A stretch of DNA of 64,000 bases from Aldrovandia affinis (GCA_029706075.1 JAINUG010000026.1:5005001-5069000); one strand, 5' to 3'; numbered from the stretch's first letter, positions 48,514 to 60,504 are shown. Numbers and translations: made by a program. The notes: generated from the letters alone by a model not told the origin.

Positions 48514-49429
48514 CACTACCGGTCAAAAGTTTTAGAACACCCCCATTTTCCAGTTTTTACTGAAATGTAAGCAGTTCAAGTCCAGTGAATAACCTGAAAT
48601 TGTACAAAGGTAAGTGGTAAACTATAACTATAGGTTTAAAAAAAATATATATATATTTAGGTTACCAAAAACTGAAAAATAATGTAAATGTTTTGGCAGC
48701 GAGTAGTTTCCTACACCATCAACAGGCACTTGGAAACTGGAGGAAACTCTGACAGGAAGAGGTCTGGCAGACCCAAAGCCACAAAAAAATCAGACAAGTT
48801 TCTGAGAGTCAACAGCTTGCGTGATAGGCGGCTCACAGGACAACAGCTTCAAGCACAGTGTTAAACTGGTCGAAGTAAAGAAGTCTCAGTTTCAACTTTG
48901 AAGAGAAGACTTCGAGATGCAGGTTTTACAGGTCGAGTGGCAGTAAGAAAGCCATTGCTAAGATGGCAAAATAAGAAAAGGAGGCTTGCCTGGGCCAGTG
49001 GGCCACGAAGCACACCAGTGGACTACTGAAGACTCTTACTGACTGATTAGTCAAAATTTGAAATCTTCGGTTCATCACGCAGGGTTTTTGTACACCGTCG
49101 AGTGGGCGAAAGGATGGTTCCTCAGTGTGTGACACCAAATGTCAAACATGGAGGAGGAAGCGTAATGGTCTGGGGCTCTTTTGCTGGATCCAGTGTCGGC
49201 GACTTGCACAGAGTGACTGTTAATCCACGTTAACCCATTACTTGTTCCCTGAAAAGGGCCTTTTTTTATAACTCTGAAATGTACATAGTTTTTGGTAACC
49301 TAAACTTTTTTTTTTTATATAACCTCTGGCAGTTTACCACTTACCTTTGTACCATCACTGGACTTGAACTGCTTACATTTCAGTAAAAACTGGAAAATGG
49401 GGGTGTTCTAAAATCTTTGACCGGTAATG
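48514..49429 (+). mobile_element. Tc1-like element, copy E (doubly deleted, long inverted ends)
   Basis: A 916-bp copy with the layout of copy C: the 5' deletion, loss of the catalytic second half at CAGAGTGACTGTTAA, then GGTTAACCC-type filler and an inverted 5' terminus. The TA duplication has decayed to TG on the left and CA on the right. The transposase remnant (about 48700-49220) lacks the WTDES segment and all later catalytic residues. A long GT array starts 13 bp beyond its right end. Confidence 0.88.
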
Positions 49430-49441
49430 CATATTATATGC

Positions 49442-50380
<939 letters not shown>

Positions 50381-51102
50381 CAGGCAGTCCCCGGGTTACG
50401 AACGTCCGGCTTATGGACAACTTGTACTTACAAACGGACTGCCATAAGGCCTATTATGTAAAAAAAATATATTTTTGAGTTAAATACAATGGTTCGTAAT
50501 AACAAACGCACGCACTACTTTGTGATGCTCATGAAAACATTGCGCGGTTTCAGCGGTTCGTCGGCTCAAGGAACAGAGATCACCGTCCGTTATTTTAAGT
50601 CAGATCACGGTCCCGTTTTTCTCTTTCTCTTACCCATACAACGATGCCTCCAAAGCGTAAATCCGATGCAAGTGCTGGTGATGCATCAAAGAAAAGGAAA
50701 ACAATCACCATGGAAAGTAAAGTTAAAATAATAAAGAGATCGGAGAGAGGTGAAACGCCATCAGCCATTGGGAAAGCATTAGGCTACAGCCGGTCAACGA
50801 TCGTTTTTAAAAAAACAATTTTAAAAGACAAACGGAGAATAATGGAGCATGTGAAAGGCCATGCCCCGATGAATGCCATGATTATTACCAAGCAATGCAG
50901 TGGTTTAATTATTGAGATGGAAAGGCTATTGATAATTTGGATAGAAGACCAAAATCAGCGTAATATGCCTATTAGCCTTTCTTTAGTGCAAGAAAAGGCT
51001 TGAAGCCTTTTTTAAATTTATTTTTACAGTTACTTTTATTATTACTGTATTATTAATATTACAGTATTGTTATTATCTCGTTTGTAACCTGGGGACTGCC
51101 TG
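50381..51102 (+). mobile_element. Internally deleted Tigger (pogo-type) transposon
   Basis: The 722-bp element has inverted ends CAGGCAGTCCCCGGGTTACG and, inverted, CAGGCAGTCCCCAGGTTACA, each next to a TA duplication (50379-50380, 51103-51104). TA targets and these ends fit the Tigger branch of pogo elements. A full Tigger is about 2.4 kb, so most of the transposase gene is gone; only its first part and short flanks remain. Confidence 0.88.
50644..51003 (+). CDS. Truncated Tigger transposase, DNA-binding domain only
   Basis: An intact 119-residue frame. After MPPKRKSDASAGDASKKRKT, a basic likely nuclear-localisation segment, residues 23-55 form the first CENP-B/psq-like helix-turn-helix (VKIIKRSERGETPSAIGKAL, then GYSRSTI). 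Residues 73-119 match the start of the second, CENPB-type domain of TIGD1-like proteins (PMNAMIITKQ, MERLLIIWIEDQNQ, PISLSLVQEKA). It then stops, where family members continue into the second helix and the DDD catalytic core. It could at most bind transposon ends, not cut them. Whether it is expressed is unknown; it may be a chance open remnant. Confidence 0.75.
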   Translation: MPPKRKSDASAGDASKKRKTITMESKVKIIKRSERGETPSAIGKALGYSRSTIVFKKTILKDKRRIMEHVKGHAPMNAMIITKQCSGLIIEMERLLIIWIEDQNQRNMPISLSLVQEKA

Positions 51103-51104
51103 TA

Positions 51105-52250
51105 TTAGTCGGATGATAAAAGTGAATGTATGGAATTGAATAGAATGCTGGAAGATGACAGGTGACCCAGCTGTAGTTCACAATTCTAAAATGTGTTTTA
51201 TCTTCTCTTTTTTTCTTCTTCTGTAAACCCATGACGAGTGAGCAACCTTTAACGTTTCACTGTCCATTTGGAATGCACCCGTTTCTGTTTTTGGTTTGTC
51301 TCGCTCCTACTTAATGATTGCGTTTGGAATTGTCAAAACTCCACGGGCATCTCGTCGTTTTAATGGATGGGTGAATGTTTCCTCTGGAGATGCAATCTCG
51401 GCCTCCGTAACAGCCGTGCATGTTGGAAAGAAACATTTAAACAGCTCAGTGCAGCCAAGCCCCCCCCCCAAAAGGCAGCAAGTGGTGCTACTTGGGAACA
51501 AAATTGAATTTCTAATTCCAGTTCAAACTGCCAATTCCACAGTTGTTAATATTTGAATCTGCATTGATTGCGCATCGTTTTCAGTTCAATTTGCCCGTGG
51601 AAGCCGGCCCCCTGTCCTTGCTCCTGCAGAGAGAGCCCGAGGGCTTTGGGCAGGAGCTACCCCGATCCGCTGTAGGACGGGCCTGTCGCAGCGCATTACT
51701 GTCTGCTCTGCCACTGACCCCCTCTGCCATCCCTCCCTTTAACTCTTGCTGGTTAACGATGTCTAGTGCGGGGGTGGCTCTGGGGGACTGTGGCCTACTT
51801 CGACAGCCATGCAGAACTAATTGCAGCCGCATGCACGAGTGTGGAAGGCTGGCAGTGATGTACAGCGAGAGGCCCGATGCATTGCAGAGGAAGGCCTGGA
51901 GACAGATGGAGGACACCCGGCACACCTACGCTCACGTCGACGGCGTGCCGAATCGAGGGCTGTCTCCCATCTCGCCATTCCTCTCGCAGCTGGGTGCACC
52001 TGCGCGCACACCCACACACGCGCGCACACGCGTCACGGCTTGCGTTCACACCCTTTAGAGACGGGCGTGTAAAGACAACAGAATGGGAAATGAAAAACAA
52101 TATATGTCACGGACGTTTGGGATTGGAGAGAGCTGTTTTAGTTTCGCCACCTGCTGTCACTGGTTTGCGATGCTTGGAGAAGGGGGGGGGGGGGAGAAGT
52201 TGACGAGAGAAGCTAGTAGGCCAGCATGGGCAGTGGCCCGGCCACGTTTA
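51105..52250. other. Intronic DNA, GC-richer, no gene seen
   Basis: The stretch 51590-52060 is GC-richer and open in four overlapping frames on both strands, but none resembles a known protein and no splice context is convincing. A CACACGCGCGCACACGCG tract lies near 52012, and a G run near 52181. Confidence 0.5.
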
Positions 52251-52259
52251 CTGCCCTGC

Positions 52260-52479
52260 ATTTTACATTTACATTTTAGGCATTTAGCAGACGCGCCTAT
52301 CCAGAGCGACTTACACAGTTTACATTTCTTTACATACAATCCATTTATACAGCTGGATATTTTTTTACTGAAGCAATTCAGGTACCTTGCTCAAGGGTAC
52401 AATGGCAGTGCTCCACCTGGGAATTGAACCAGCAACCTCTGAGTTACAAGTCCAGTTCCCTAACCATTACACTACACTG
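52260..52479 (-). mobile_element. tRNA-derived SINE (V-SINE-like), complete with target duplication
   Basis: On the minus strand it has a tRNA-like head (GTGTAATGGTTAGGGAACTG, B box GGTTCAATTCCC), the body GTACCCTTGAGCAAGGTACC, GCTTCAG and ATCCAGCTGTATAAATGG, and the tail GTAAGTCGCTCTGGATAGGC with GTCTGCTAAATGCC. Direct repeats CTGCCCTGC at 52251-52259 and 52480-52488 look like a 9-bp target duplication. This is the best preserved copy of its family in the window. Confidence 0.88.
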
Positions 52480-52488
52480 CTGCCCTGC

Positions 52489-53365
52489 TGGCCCGTGCAG
52501 GAAAGTGTGCCCACAGACAGATTCTCCTGTCTTCCTTCCCCCGTTTCCTGGCGGGTGATGTCATGATGTGGTGAACGCTGACGAGGCATTTCCCTATGGC
52601 CCCGGCGTATGGTCCCATGTGCACCTGTGCTTCTGCCGAGCGTGTGCACCGCTCGATCTCTCCCGTTTCCTTTTAATTACTGTATTGTACTGTACTGCAG
52701 GCACCAAGATTTACACGTAAATGTATAGGCCAACGAAATGCACAATTTTCATTCAATTGATGGCAAGGAAGCCAATGTTTTTGGGCTCTAGTCCGCACAA
52801 TGTCAATTCTAGGGATCAGAACGAGGCTTCGCGAACGGATCGATCACGCATCGTCAGTGACTCACAGGCTTAATTAACTCACGGTGTTTTGAGAACCGTC
52901 TTTTGTTTGGCTCAGAAGATCGACAGCACATAGCAGATCCCCGCGGTGCCTCCCTCTCCCATCGCCGAATTCCACCACATGAGACGTTGTTACAGTGTAA
53001 ATGAAAACAAATCACACAATTATAGCTCTCCCCTTTTGAGTCGGCCTCAGGGACACAAGTCTGTCATCTCTCAAAATGTCTTTGTTTTGTTAAGAGAAGA
53101 AATGGCCACCACCGTGGTAGACACTTTAAAGCTGGTTATCTGAAACTGTTGTCTGGGACACACTGGTGGGTCCGGGTGGGGGGTGGGGGTGGGGGTCGTG
53201 AGATGCAAATAGAAAATCATGTGGTTTTATACCACTGCCACTGACATTCTCACAAATCAAACTCAGCAATGCACTGGCTAGTGGACATGCAGTTACATTT
53301 GGAAAATGTTATGTTCCCAATTTTACCAGATGTTTGGCTATATTTTAATGAGGGGTAGGTCACAT
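52489..53365. other. Intronic DNA, no gene seen
   Basis: No exon is seen. It contains the G-rich tract at 53168-53195. Confidence 0.5.
53168..53195 (+). repeat. G-quadruplex-type tract
   Basis: Five G runs of three to six bases separated by loops of one to three bases (GGGTCCGGGTGGGGGG and on). This satisfies the usual G3+N1-7 rule on the sense strand of agap1. Confidence 0.8.
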
Positions 53366-54336
53366 AAAGTGTACCGTTTTTCCACCCACGGCACGGCACG
53401 GTAACCATCCATACGGTAACTATTTCCTTCACGGGTTGAGTCCCTGCGTCGGTTTTCCACCGCACAACAGAACCGTGAAGATAGCAGGAGTTATCTGAAG
53501 TGACAAAAAAGAATGCGACTGCTGTGGTGACATTAGCATTGACATTGTAAACATTCCAACTCAAATTCACAAAAGCAGAACATGGCTTTCCCCAGTAATT
53601 AGCTACAATTTTCTTACCTCTATCTAGGCATTTGGGAGTCATGTCCAGGGCAGCGAGCACAGGAGATACCATGTAGTGACTTCACACTAGGTTATATAAT
53701 GGGTTGGTCCTCCAATGAATTGCAATTTACCAAGATCACATTTAATACCTCGTATTTCTTACATCTGTAGTCTACATTTTTTCAATCATAAAAATGAAAA
53801 CATTGGCTATATTTGTCTTTGTGTTTACATCTGCTTGTCGCTGCAAAAAATATGTTCAGAACCTGCTACGAGTCGTAGTGAATGGTATCGTATTCCGATC
53901 CCTATTCCGATATGAGCATTTGCAATATCATAACGCCAAAGTTTGCGATATAAATCTATCGCAACGCTCCACGCTGGGCATGTTTTGTCTTACATTTGTT
54001 TCCCACACATACTCGCAGACTAGGTTTGTCTCCCAGAACTCATTTACCAAAATCTCATCCCAGACTCAGTCCCAGCCCAAGCAAGCACCAATCTCGGATA
54101 CGTTTGAAAATGCAACGCCTACGAAAAAAACTCAATGGCACAACGGTGAAAGAAACGGTTTAATAATTTTTTAAGCTGTGTTCATTCAGTAATGTGTTTA
54201 AGAAGTTCAACAGAAACCGTTGAATATTTTTTTGCAACATTTCAGTAGGCTAAACTAATGTTGGGGAAAATGGTATTGTTTGGGTCCCCCTAATTCACTT
54301 GATATAATGCCTATTCTATGATGTCTGGAACACATA

Positions 54337-55516
54337 CACTCAGTGGCCACTATTAGGTACGCCTGTACACCTGCTCTTTAATGCAATTACCTAATCAGCC
54401 AATCATGTGGCAGCAACACAATGCATACAAGCATGCAGATGGTCAAGAGGTCAGTTGTTGTTCAGACAAAATCTGAATGGGGAAGAAATGTCATCTAAGT
54501 GACTTTGACTGTGGAATGATTGTTGGTGCCAGATGGGGTGGCGTGAGTACTCTCATGAGATTTTCACGTACAATAGTCTCTACAGTTTACAGAGAATGGT
54601 GTGAAAAACAAAAAACATCCAGTGAGCGGCAGTTCTGCGGACGAAAACGCCTTATTACTGAGAGATCAGAGGAGAATTGCCAGACTGGTTCAAGCTGACA
54701 GGAAGGTGACTAACTCAAATAACCACACGTTACAACAGTGGTATGCAGAAGAGCATCTCGACGCACAACACGTTGAACCTTGAAGTGGATGGGCTACAGC
54801 AGCAGAAGACCACACCGGGTTCCACTCCTGTCAGCTAAGAACAGGAAAGTGAGGCTACAAGTGGGGACAGGCTCACCAAAACTGGACAATTGAAGATTGG
54901 AAAAACGTTGCCTGGTCTGACCAATCTCTGCGATATGCAGATGCTAGGGTCAGAATTTGGTGTAAAAAACATGAATACATGCATCCATCCTGCCTTGTGT
55001 CAACGGTTCAGGCTGATGGTGGTGCTGTAATGGTATGGGGAATGTTTTCTTGGCACACATTAGGCCCCTTAATACCAATTGAGCATTGTTTAAATGCCAC
55101 AGCCTACCTGAGTCTTGTTGCTGACCATGTGCATCCCTTTATGGCTACAGTCTACCCATCTTCTAATGGCTAATTCCAGCAGGATAATGGGCCATGTCCC
55201 AAAGCACATGTCATCTCAAGATGGTTCCACGAACATGACAATGAGTTCATTGTATTCCAATGGCCTGCACAGTCACCAGATCTCAGTCCAATAGAGCACC
55301 TTTGGGATGTGGAGGAATGAGAGATTTGCAACACGAATGTGCAGCCAACAAATCTGCAGCAACTGTGTGATGCTATCATGTCAACATGGACCAGAATATC
55401 TGAGGAATGTTTCCAGCACCTTGTTGAATCCATGCCACGAAGATTTCAGGCTGGGGGCAAAGGGGGGGTCCTACCCAGTACTAGAAACGTGTACCTAATA
55501 AAGTGGCCACTGAGTG
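54337..55516 (+). mobile_element. Second Tc1-like family, near full-length copy G
   Basis: The 1180-bp element is flanked by TA, with ends CACTCAGTGGCCACTATTAG and CCTAATAAAGTGGCCACTGA then GTG. It belongs to a Tc1-like family that is very common in teleosts. The ends are short, without the long repeats of the CACTACCGG family, and the two families share no close sequence. Confidence 0.92.
54477..55440 (+). pseudogene. Tc1-like transposase, broken (copy G)
   Basis: It starts MGKKCHLSDFDCGMIVGARW, the usual N-terminus, with the helix-turn-helix partly lost by a deletion after GVSTLM. Later fragments show NWTIEDW and, in another frame, CLVSTVQADGGAVMVWGMF, TLGPLIPIEHCLNATAYL and, after a stop at SSNG, QQDNGPCPKAHV and QSPDLSPIEHLWDV. 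The first catalytic Asp context (WSDQS) has Gln in place of the usual Glu after Asp. Several frameshifts and at least one stop make it dead. Confidence 0.85.
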
Positions 55517-55539
55517 TATATATCAATGATCAATTTTCC

Positions 55540-55635
55540 ACCCATGTGATTTATTACATTGCGTGCTATATCGCAATTGCAATATGTAGCAAGATTATCG
55601 CAACATGAGATTTTGCTCATATCGTGCAGCCCTAG
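55540..55635 (-). mobile_element. hAT terminus fragment
   Basis: On the minus strand it starts TAGGGCTGCACGATATGAGC, followed by CATGTTGCGATAATCTTGC and ATATTGCAATTGCG. GGGCTGCACGAT is the end of an abundant fish hAT family. Related ATATCGCAAC-type sequence at 53915-53970 may be the same element, cut apart by Tc1 copy G. Confidence 0.6.
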
Positions 55636-55827
55636 CTACGAGCTACATTTTAAAAAATGTGAATGTCGATTTATGAATTCTCAAAATTGTTCAAACACTT
55701 TGTCATTTGATACTGTCCAGTTCAGATCCTTTTGTTTCTAAGGCCTGGGTTTAGCTCGAAGCGATTACTATATCTTTCTAAAAATCTATTTATGTACGGA
55801 ATTAAAATGTTGTACTGTGAAAATGTA

Positions 55828-56734
55828 CACTACCGGTCAAAAGTTTTAGAACACCCCCATTTTCCAGTTTTTACTGAAATGTAAGCAGTTCAAATCCAGT
55901 GAATAACCTGAAATGGTACAAAAGTAAGCGGTAAACTGCCAGAGGTTAAAAAAATAAAAAAATAAAAATGTAATTAAATTAAAAGTTTAGGTTACCAAAA
56001 ACTGAAAAATAATGTACATATTTTGGCAGTGAGTAGTTTGCTACACCATCAAAATGCACTTGGAAACTGGAGGAAACACTTGACAGTAAGAGGTCTGGCA
56101 GACCCAAAGCCACAACAAAATCAGAAGGTTCTGAGAGTCAACACCTTGCGTGATAGGCGGCTCACAGGACAACAGCTTCAAGCACAGCTTAAAACTGGTC
56201 GAAGTAAGGAAGTCTCAGTTTCAACTGTGAAGAGAAGACTTCGAGCTGCAGGTTTGACAGGTCGAGTGGCAGTAAGAAAGCCATTGCTAAGATGTCAAAA
56301 TAAGAAAGAGAGGCTTGCCTGGGCCATGAAGCACCGCCAGTGGACTACTGAAGACTGAAAGAAGGTCTTATGAATCAAAATTTGAAATTTTTGGTTCATA
56401 ACGCAGGGTTTTTGTATGCCATCGAGTAGGCGAAAGGATGGTTCCTCAGTGTGTGACACCCTGTCAAACATGGAAGAGGAAGCGTGATGGTCTGGGGCTC
56501 TTTAGCTGGATCCAGAGTCGGCGACTTGCACAGAGTGACTGTTAACCCTGATATGTACATTATTTTTCAGTTTTTGGTAACCTAAACGAAAAATCTTTAT
56601 TTTTTTCATTTTTTACCTCTGGCAGTTTACCGCTTACTTTTGTACCATTTCAGATTATTCACTGGACTTCGAACTGCTTAAATGTCAGTAAAACTGGAAA
56701 AATGGGGGTCTTCTAAAACTTTTGACCAGTAGTG
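55828..56734 (+). mobile_element. Tc1-like element, copy F (doubly deleted, long inverted ends)
   Basis: A 907-bp copy flanked by TA. It has the 5' deletion of copies B-E and the same second break as C and E (CAGAGTGACTGTTAACCC), then an inverted 5' terminus of about 190 bp. One open stretch (56023-56358) still spans the second DNA-binding region to HRQWTTED. The WTDES codons are lost, and everything after GDLHRVT is absent. Non-autonomous. Confidence 0.9.
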
Positions 56735-57170
56735 TATATTCTAATTGCGTAAATGAAAATGATAATACTATACTTTGTCCTTTCAAAGAAAACGTGTTTA
56801 TTTCAGTTTTTGTACCACAAACCTCACTTGTAGAATAACGCAAACCTGACAATAATGCCAAACTCTTTATAATACTCGTTGAATAATAGCCTACCAATAA
56901 TCGAAGTGAAGCAAAAAAATAAAAAATGGCGGTGTGTCTGAGATTTCGTGTGACAATTGTGCTTGACAAATCAATGGTCTGCAGTATTGCTAGCTCCACC
57001 CTTAGGTCCCTGTTTGGCTCGGTAGTACATAAACAGAGCAGTAGCTAAATTCAGCACGGGTACTTAGGTTCGTTACTGGTCGCTTGTCGGTGGAAAAATC
57101 TACAAAACGTGGGAGTACGGATTGGTTGCCGTGCCGCATCGTACTGTCCGGTAGAAAAACGCTATTAGTA

Positions 57171-59483
57171 AGTGGACCCTTTGCTAACACATCTTGGGTA
57201 CCCCTGCCTTAAATGACGGGCATGTTCCCCATGCTGGCCCAGTTCAAGAAACAGAAGTGTAAATGTCCCTGTTCAAGTTAGTCATAACCCCTGTAACTTA
57301 GCCGTAAAGACCACCTGTCCCAGCAGTCCGAGCAGGTAAAAAGCGAGGGCACAAACCGCCCTGAAGAACCCTCCAGGGTTGGGTCACAGTCTTCTGCATT
57401 TTCCCCCACCCCCACCCGCTCCCCTTTCAGGACTGCCACGTCGAATCGCAATCCCTCAATCTGGATTTGTACCAAACGCTTTAGAACGTCCATGTAATGT
57501 TGAGAGAATGCGACTGTACATGCACTAGCTGAGCCGAAATCTTTCCTCCCAGCACGCAAGGATAGGATCGGAGAAAAAAGGCCAGCTATATATTACAAAT
57601 ATGGCCTAATTCCGTGCCTCATTACCCTGAAAGATCACAGCCAAGTCTGAGATTCGGTGCTCGTCCCCACCCCCACCCACCCCTTCTGGCTCCTGTGTTT
57701 ACACAATGTTATCCAAACCTGGAGAGGATTAAGACTGATATCTTTTTTTTTTTCTCTCTTTTTTGGAGGGAAAAACCCTGAGCTGTTGGTGGCTGTTTTT
57801 GTGCGTGTGCGTGCGTGCACGCGTGTATACGTGAGTTTGTGCGTATTTATGCTCCATTGATTAAAAGGCCGGTATTAAGGTCAGTGTGTGTATGCAGCGG
57901 CGGGATTAGGAGAGCAACGTGTGCTCATGGGATAGCCAGATGCTAAGCAGGACAGAGGTTGGAGTTTAGATTCGCTTGCACCTGTTTGCATGTGTGCTTT
58001 GGCTTTGAAGTCCCAACATTTAAAAAATAACCGTCGTCCTAATTTTCTAAGTGTGTATGTGTGCAGCTTTTCGTGTGTGTTTCTTCATATGTGAAATGCT
58101 GTGTCTTAAGGTTGTTGGTTTAGGTGTGTAGCAGTAGCACTTTGGGTTTCCTGGCAAGGTAACAAGTGCACCACATACAGTAGGTGCCGGATTATGTTCT
58201 CCAACGGGGCCTGTATGTGTGTGACGCCCTGCCTCATGCCCCCCCCCCGGCTTGTTGCCTCACTGTTATGGATATCCCACCATACCGACAGAATATGGTT
58301 ACGTTTGGTGAAATTGGACTTTGTGTCTTATGGTCAAAAATGATTTATTAAAATGAGTTATTTGAACCAACCTTCAAATTTGACCTTCACGTGTCTCTGC
58401 TTTGGGAATTCCCAGAATCCCTTGCTTCTGTGGTGTAATGCGTAGAACATATTCAGGAAGTGTTTATGCCCCGTGTGTTGTTTCCCAGCAGGTAGGGAGA
58501 TTCCATGGGTGGCTTAGAAAACAAGTTTTCACAGTTGTCATATTCAGGAAACGTATGTTTTGCAGATTTTTTTGTTTCGTTTAACACAATCTGTGTGTTC
58601 AACCAGCTATTGACAGTTCACTCAAATACCTTGCCGTCTATCTCCATGGAAACCCGGCCTGTTTTGTCCCACAGGTCACATCAGAGCCATGCTCCCTTTT
58701 CCGTGCTTGCCATTTCCAGAGGAAATGTGGAGTTCTATGCTCCGAGTTGTGTTTTGAGTGAAGCAACCGCCAAACTAAGGCCTATTTATGCATTTCTGTC
58801 CGAAAATCTAAACTCCTTCTGTGCCAAGGTGACGCTCATACCTAAACTATGCTGTGCGGACTGTTCGACGAGACTTGTGTGCACAGTGTGTGGAGTGCAT
58901 TCGAAAGCGGATGCCGATTTCCATGCAGTCACGTCAAAGCTGTCTTTCATTCTTCGGAAATGTCTTTGAGAGTCTCCCGAAGTGTGGATGTCAGTGCATA
59001 AGGGACCATTCACACAGACGTGCACCAGCGCGCATAGAAGGGCCTTTTTTTCCACGCAGACGAGGCACTAGTCTGCAGGGCGGGGTGGGGTGAGTTGGGG
59101 GGGGGGGCGCAAGTGGTGAAAACGTCCGGCGGGCCGTTGCATTAGCCACACAACCAACCTTGCGCGTATCGGATTTACCTGTGATGGTGGCTGACAACCC
59201 GCCGTAATGAAAATTCCTCGAAGCGCACAGCTGTTGTCGGGAAAGCGTGCGCCGTTAAGTTGATTGCGTTCTGAAATATTCATCGTTTGATTTTGTCCGT
59301 TGATTACCCCGCAGCGGCGCGCTCGTCGCTGGCCCCCCTCGTAGAAATGAGTGATCGCTGCGCGCAGCCGTAAGGCGGGCCGTTTGCTTTCTGCCGGGGC
59401 CGTGGGTTACGCTGCCGTTTGCCGCAGCGGCGAGATGGGTCGTTGCGCTCAGGCCGACCGGCGTTAAATCCAGGGTGGAAGAT
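57171..59483. other. Intronic DNA, no gene seen
   Basis: It includes C-rich tracts (57400-57425, 57664-57685, 58238-58248), a T run at 57741-57752 and a G-rich stretch at 59079-59109. The part 59150-59460 is CpG-rich (GCGGCGCGCTCGTCGC). No exon is supported. Confidence 0.5.
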
Positions 59484-59635
59484 AATATACGCCATTTAGC
59501 AGACGCTTTTATCCAAAGCGACTTACAGTAGTGAATGCATACATTTTCAGTATATGTGGCCCCAGTGGGGAATGAACCCACAACCTAAGCGTTGCCAACG
59601 CTGTGCTCTACCAACTGAGCCACAGAGAACCACTA
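59484..59635 (-). mobile_element. tRNA-derived SINE, complete copy
   Basis: The same family as 34278-34433 on the opposite strand. Minus-strand reading gives TGGTTCTCTGTGGCTCAGTT, GGTAGAGCACAGCG, B box GGGTTCATTCCCC, GTATGCATTCACTACTG and the tail GTAAGTCGCTTTGGATAAAA with GCTAAATGGCG. Confidence 0.88.
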
Positions 59636-59740
59636 AACTAGAAGAGTGGGCAGGGAATCAGGTTTTAAATGCAACAGGTCAGGGGAGAGTGAAGGCTTGA
59701 AGTGGGTCGGGGGTCGTGGGTCGTGGGGCGTGGGGGGGGT

Positions 59741-59814
59741 CACTGTTCCTGTGCCCCTGTCCAGGTGCTGTACAGCGATTTGTACAGCACCTGGACAGGG
59801 GCGCAGGGACAGTG
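59741..59814 (+). repeat. Near-perfect 33-bp hairpin with 8-nt loop
   Basis: Arms 59741-59773 and 59782-59814 are reverse complements except for two T/G positions, around the loop AGCGATTT. In + strand RNA both exceptions are U-G wobbles, so 33 consecutive pairs can form; in minus-strand RNA they would be A-C mismatches. A run of G blocks (59703-59740) precedes it. It could be a young inverted duplication, a microRNA-like precursor or a tiny foldback. I do not recognise it. Confidence 0.9.
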
Positions 59815-60250
59815 GGGAAGGCCCAAAATGGGCTGATAATACTGAATGTGCACTCTGTGCCGGTGAAACCAATATTGCACACTGCTTATGAGGGCATACT
59901 GGTAGTCCTACTTTCACCCTTTAAATTAGATCAAATTTCTCTTTTTTACAGCAAAGATATGAGGAAGCAAGGTGGGTAGGGAGTGTACTGGGGATGATTA
60001 TTTGATCGGACTGGAAAGCACCCGGGAGACATCAAGCTCAACGCTGTTCGTACTGTTCGCGACGAATGCGGCGGGATCTTTAACAACTGCGAGGGAGCGC
60101 AAACTGTGCGTGTCAAGCGTATCACGTCTGACCAGGGAGCATAACTTCAGCGGGCTCAGATAAAGAACCAATTGAAATGAGCGTTGACTTTAAAACCACA
60201 CAGAAAGGGCCGGGAAACAGGAAGCGTTTCAACAGATTGTGGCTTTAGCC

Positions 60251-60430
60251 GTCTCTGTGGCCTCGCGGTCAGAGAGTCCGCCCTGATGACTGGCCAGGCC
60301 ACACCAAAGACCCGGTGCCCACTGCCTGTCTGTTTGGCTCCGAGTATGAAAAGCGATCGATTGCGGGTATTGGTTGCTGTCCTGTCTGGGCGTGTTCCTC
60401 ATTCCGTTTGCACAACGTTGACGCCGTGAG
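60251..60430 (+). mobile_element. Degraded tRNA-like SINE of another family
   Basis: CTCTGTGGCCTCGCGGTCAG followed by AGAGTCCGCCCTGATGACTG resembles the head of a dispersed fish SINE (GTGGCCTAGTGGTTAGAG, TGTCCGCCCTGAGA). ACACCAAAGACCCGGTGCCC, ACTGCCTGTCTGTTTGGC and GATTGCGGGTATTGG follow in the expected order. The B-box part is deleted. The right edge is uncertain. Confidence 0.6.
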
Positions 60431-60442
60431 CCACCGGGCTCT

Positions 60443-60497
60443 ACGTTTACACTTACATTTAGCACACATTCTTATCCAGAGCGATTTGCACAGTATT
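60443..60497 (-). mobile_element. SINE tail fragment
   Basis: TTACACTTACATTTAGCACA followed by CATTCTTATCCAGAGCGATT: a worn reverse complement of the V-SINE-like tail. Confidence 0.65.
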
Positions 60498-60504
60498 TTT
60501 TCCA

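Larger units (their letters stand above)
53366..57170. mobile_element. Older inverted-repeat DNA transposon carrying nested insertions (tentative)
   Basis: The left part (ACCGTTTTTCCACCCACGGC, then ACGGCACGGTAACC) and the right part, inverted (GCGTTTTTCTACCGGACAGT, then GATGCGGCACGGCAACC), resemble each other as terminal repeats. A second matching pair, CGGTTTTCCACCG and its inverse CGGTGGAAAAATC, lies inside. The 3.8 kb between holds the second-family Tc1 element, hAT debris and Tc1 copy F. I infer that younger elements landed in it. The superfamily is unknown, the edges are approximate, and no target duplication was confirmed. Confidence 0.4.

Noticed and set aside
51543-52203. Overlapping 100-170-codon frames on both strands
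   Set aside because: The composition is GC-rich, four frames are open at once, and none looks like a known protein; no convincing splice sites bound them.
53250-53672. A 140-codon minus-strand frame (MVSPVLAALDMTPKCLD...)
   Set aside because: It lies across the terminal repeats of the tentative nested transposon. I recognise no domain, so it is probably a chance frame in repeat DNA.
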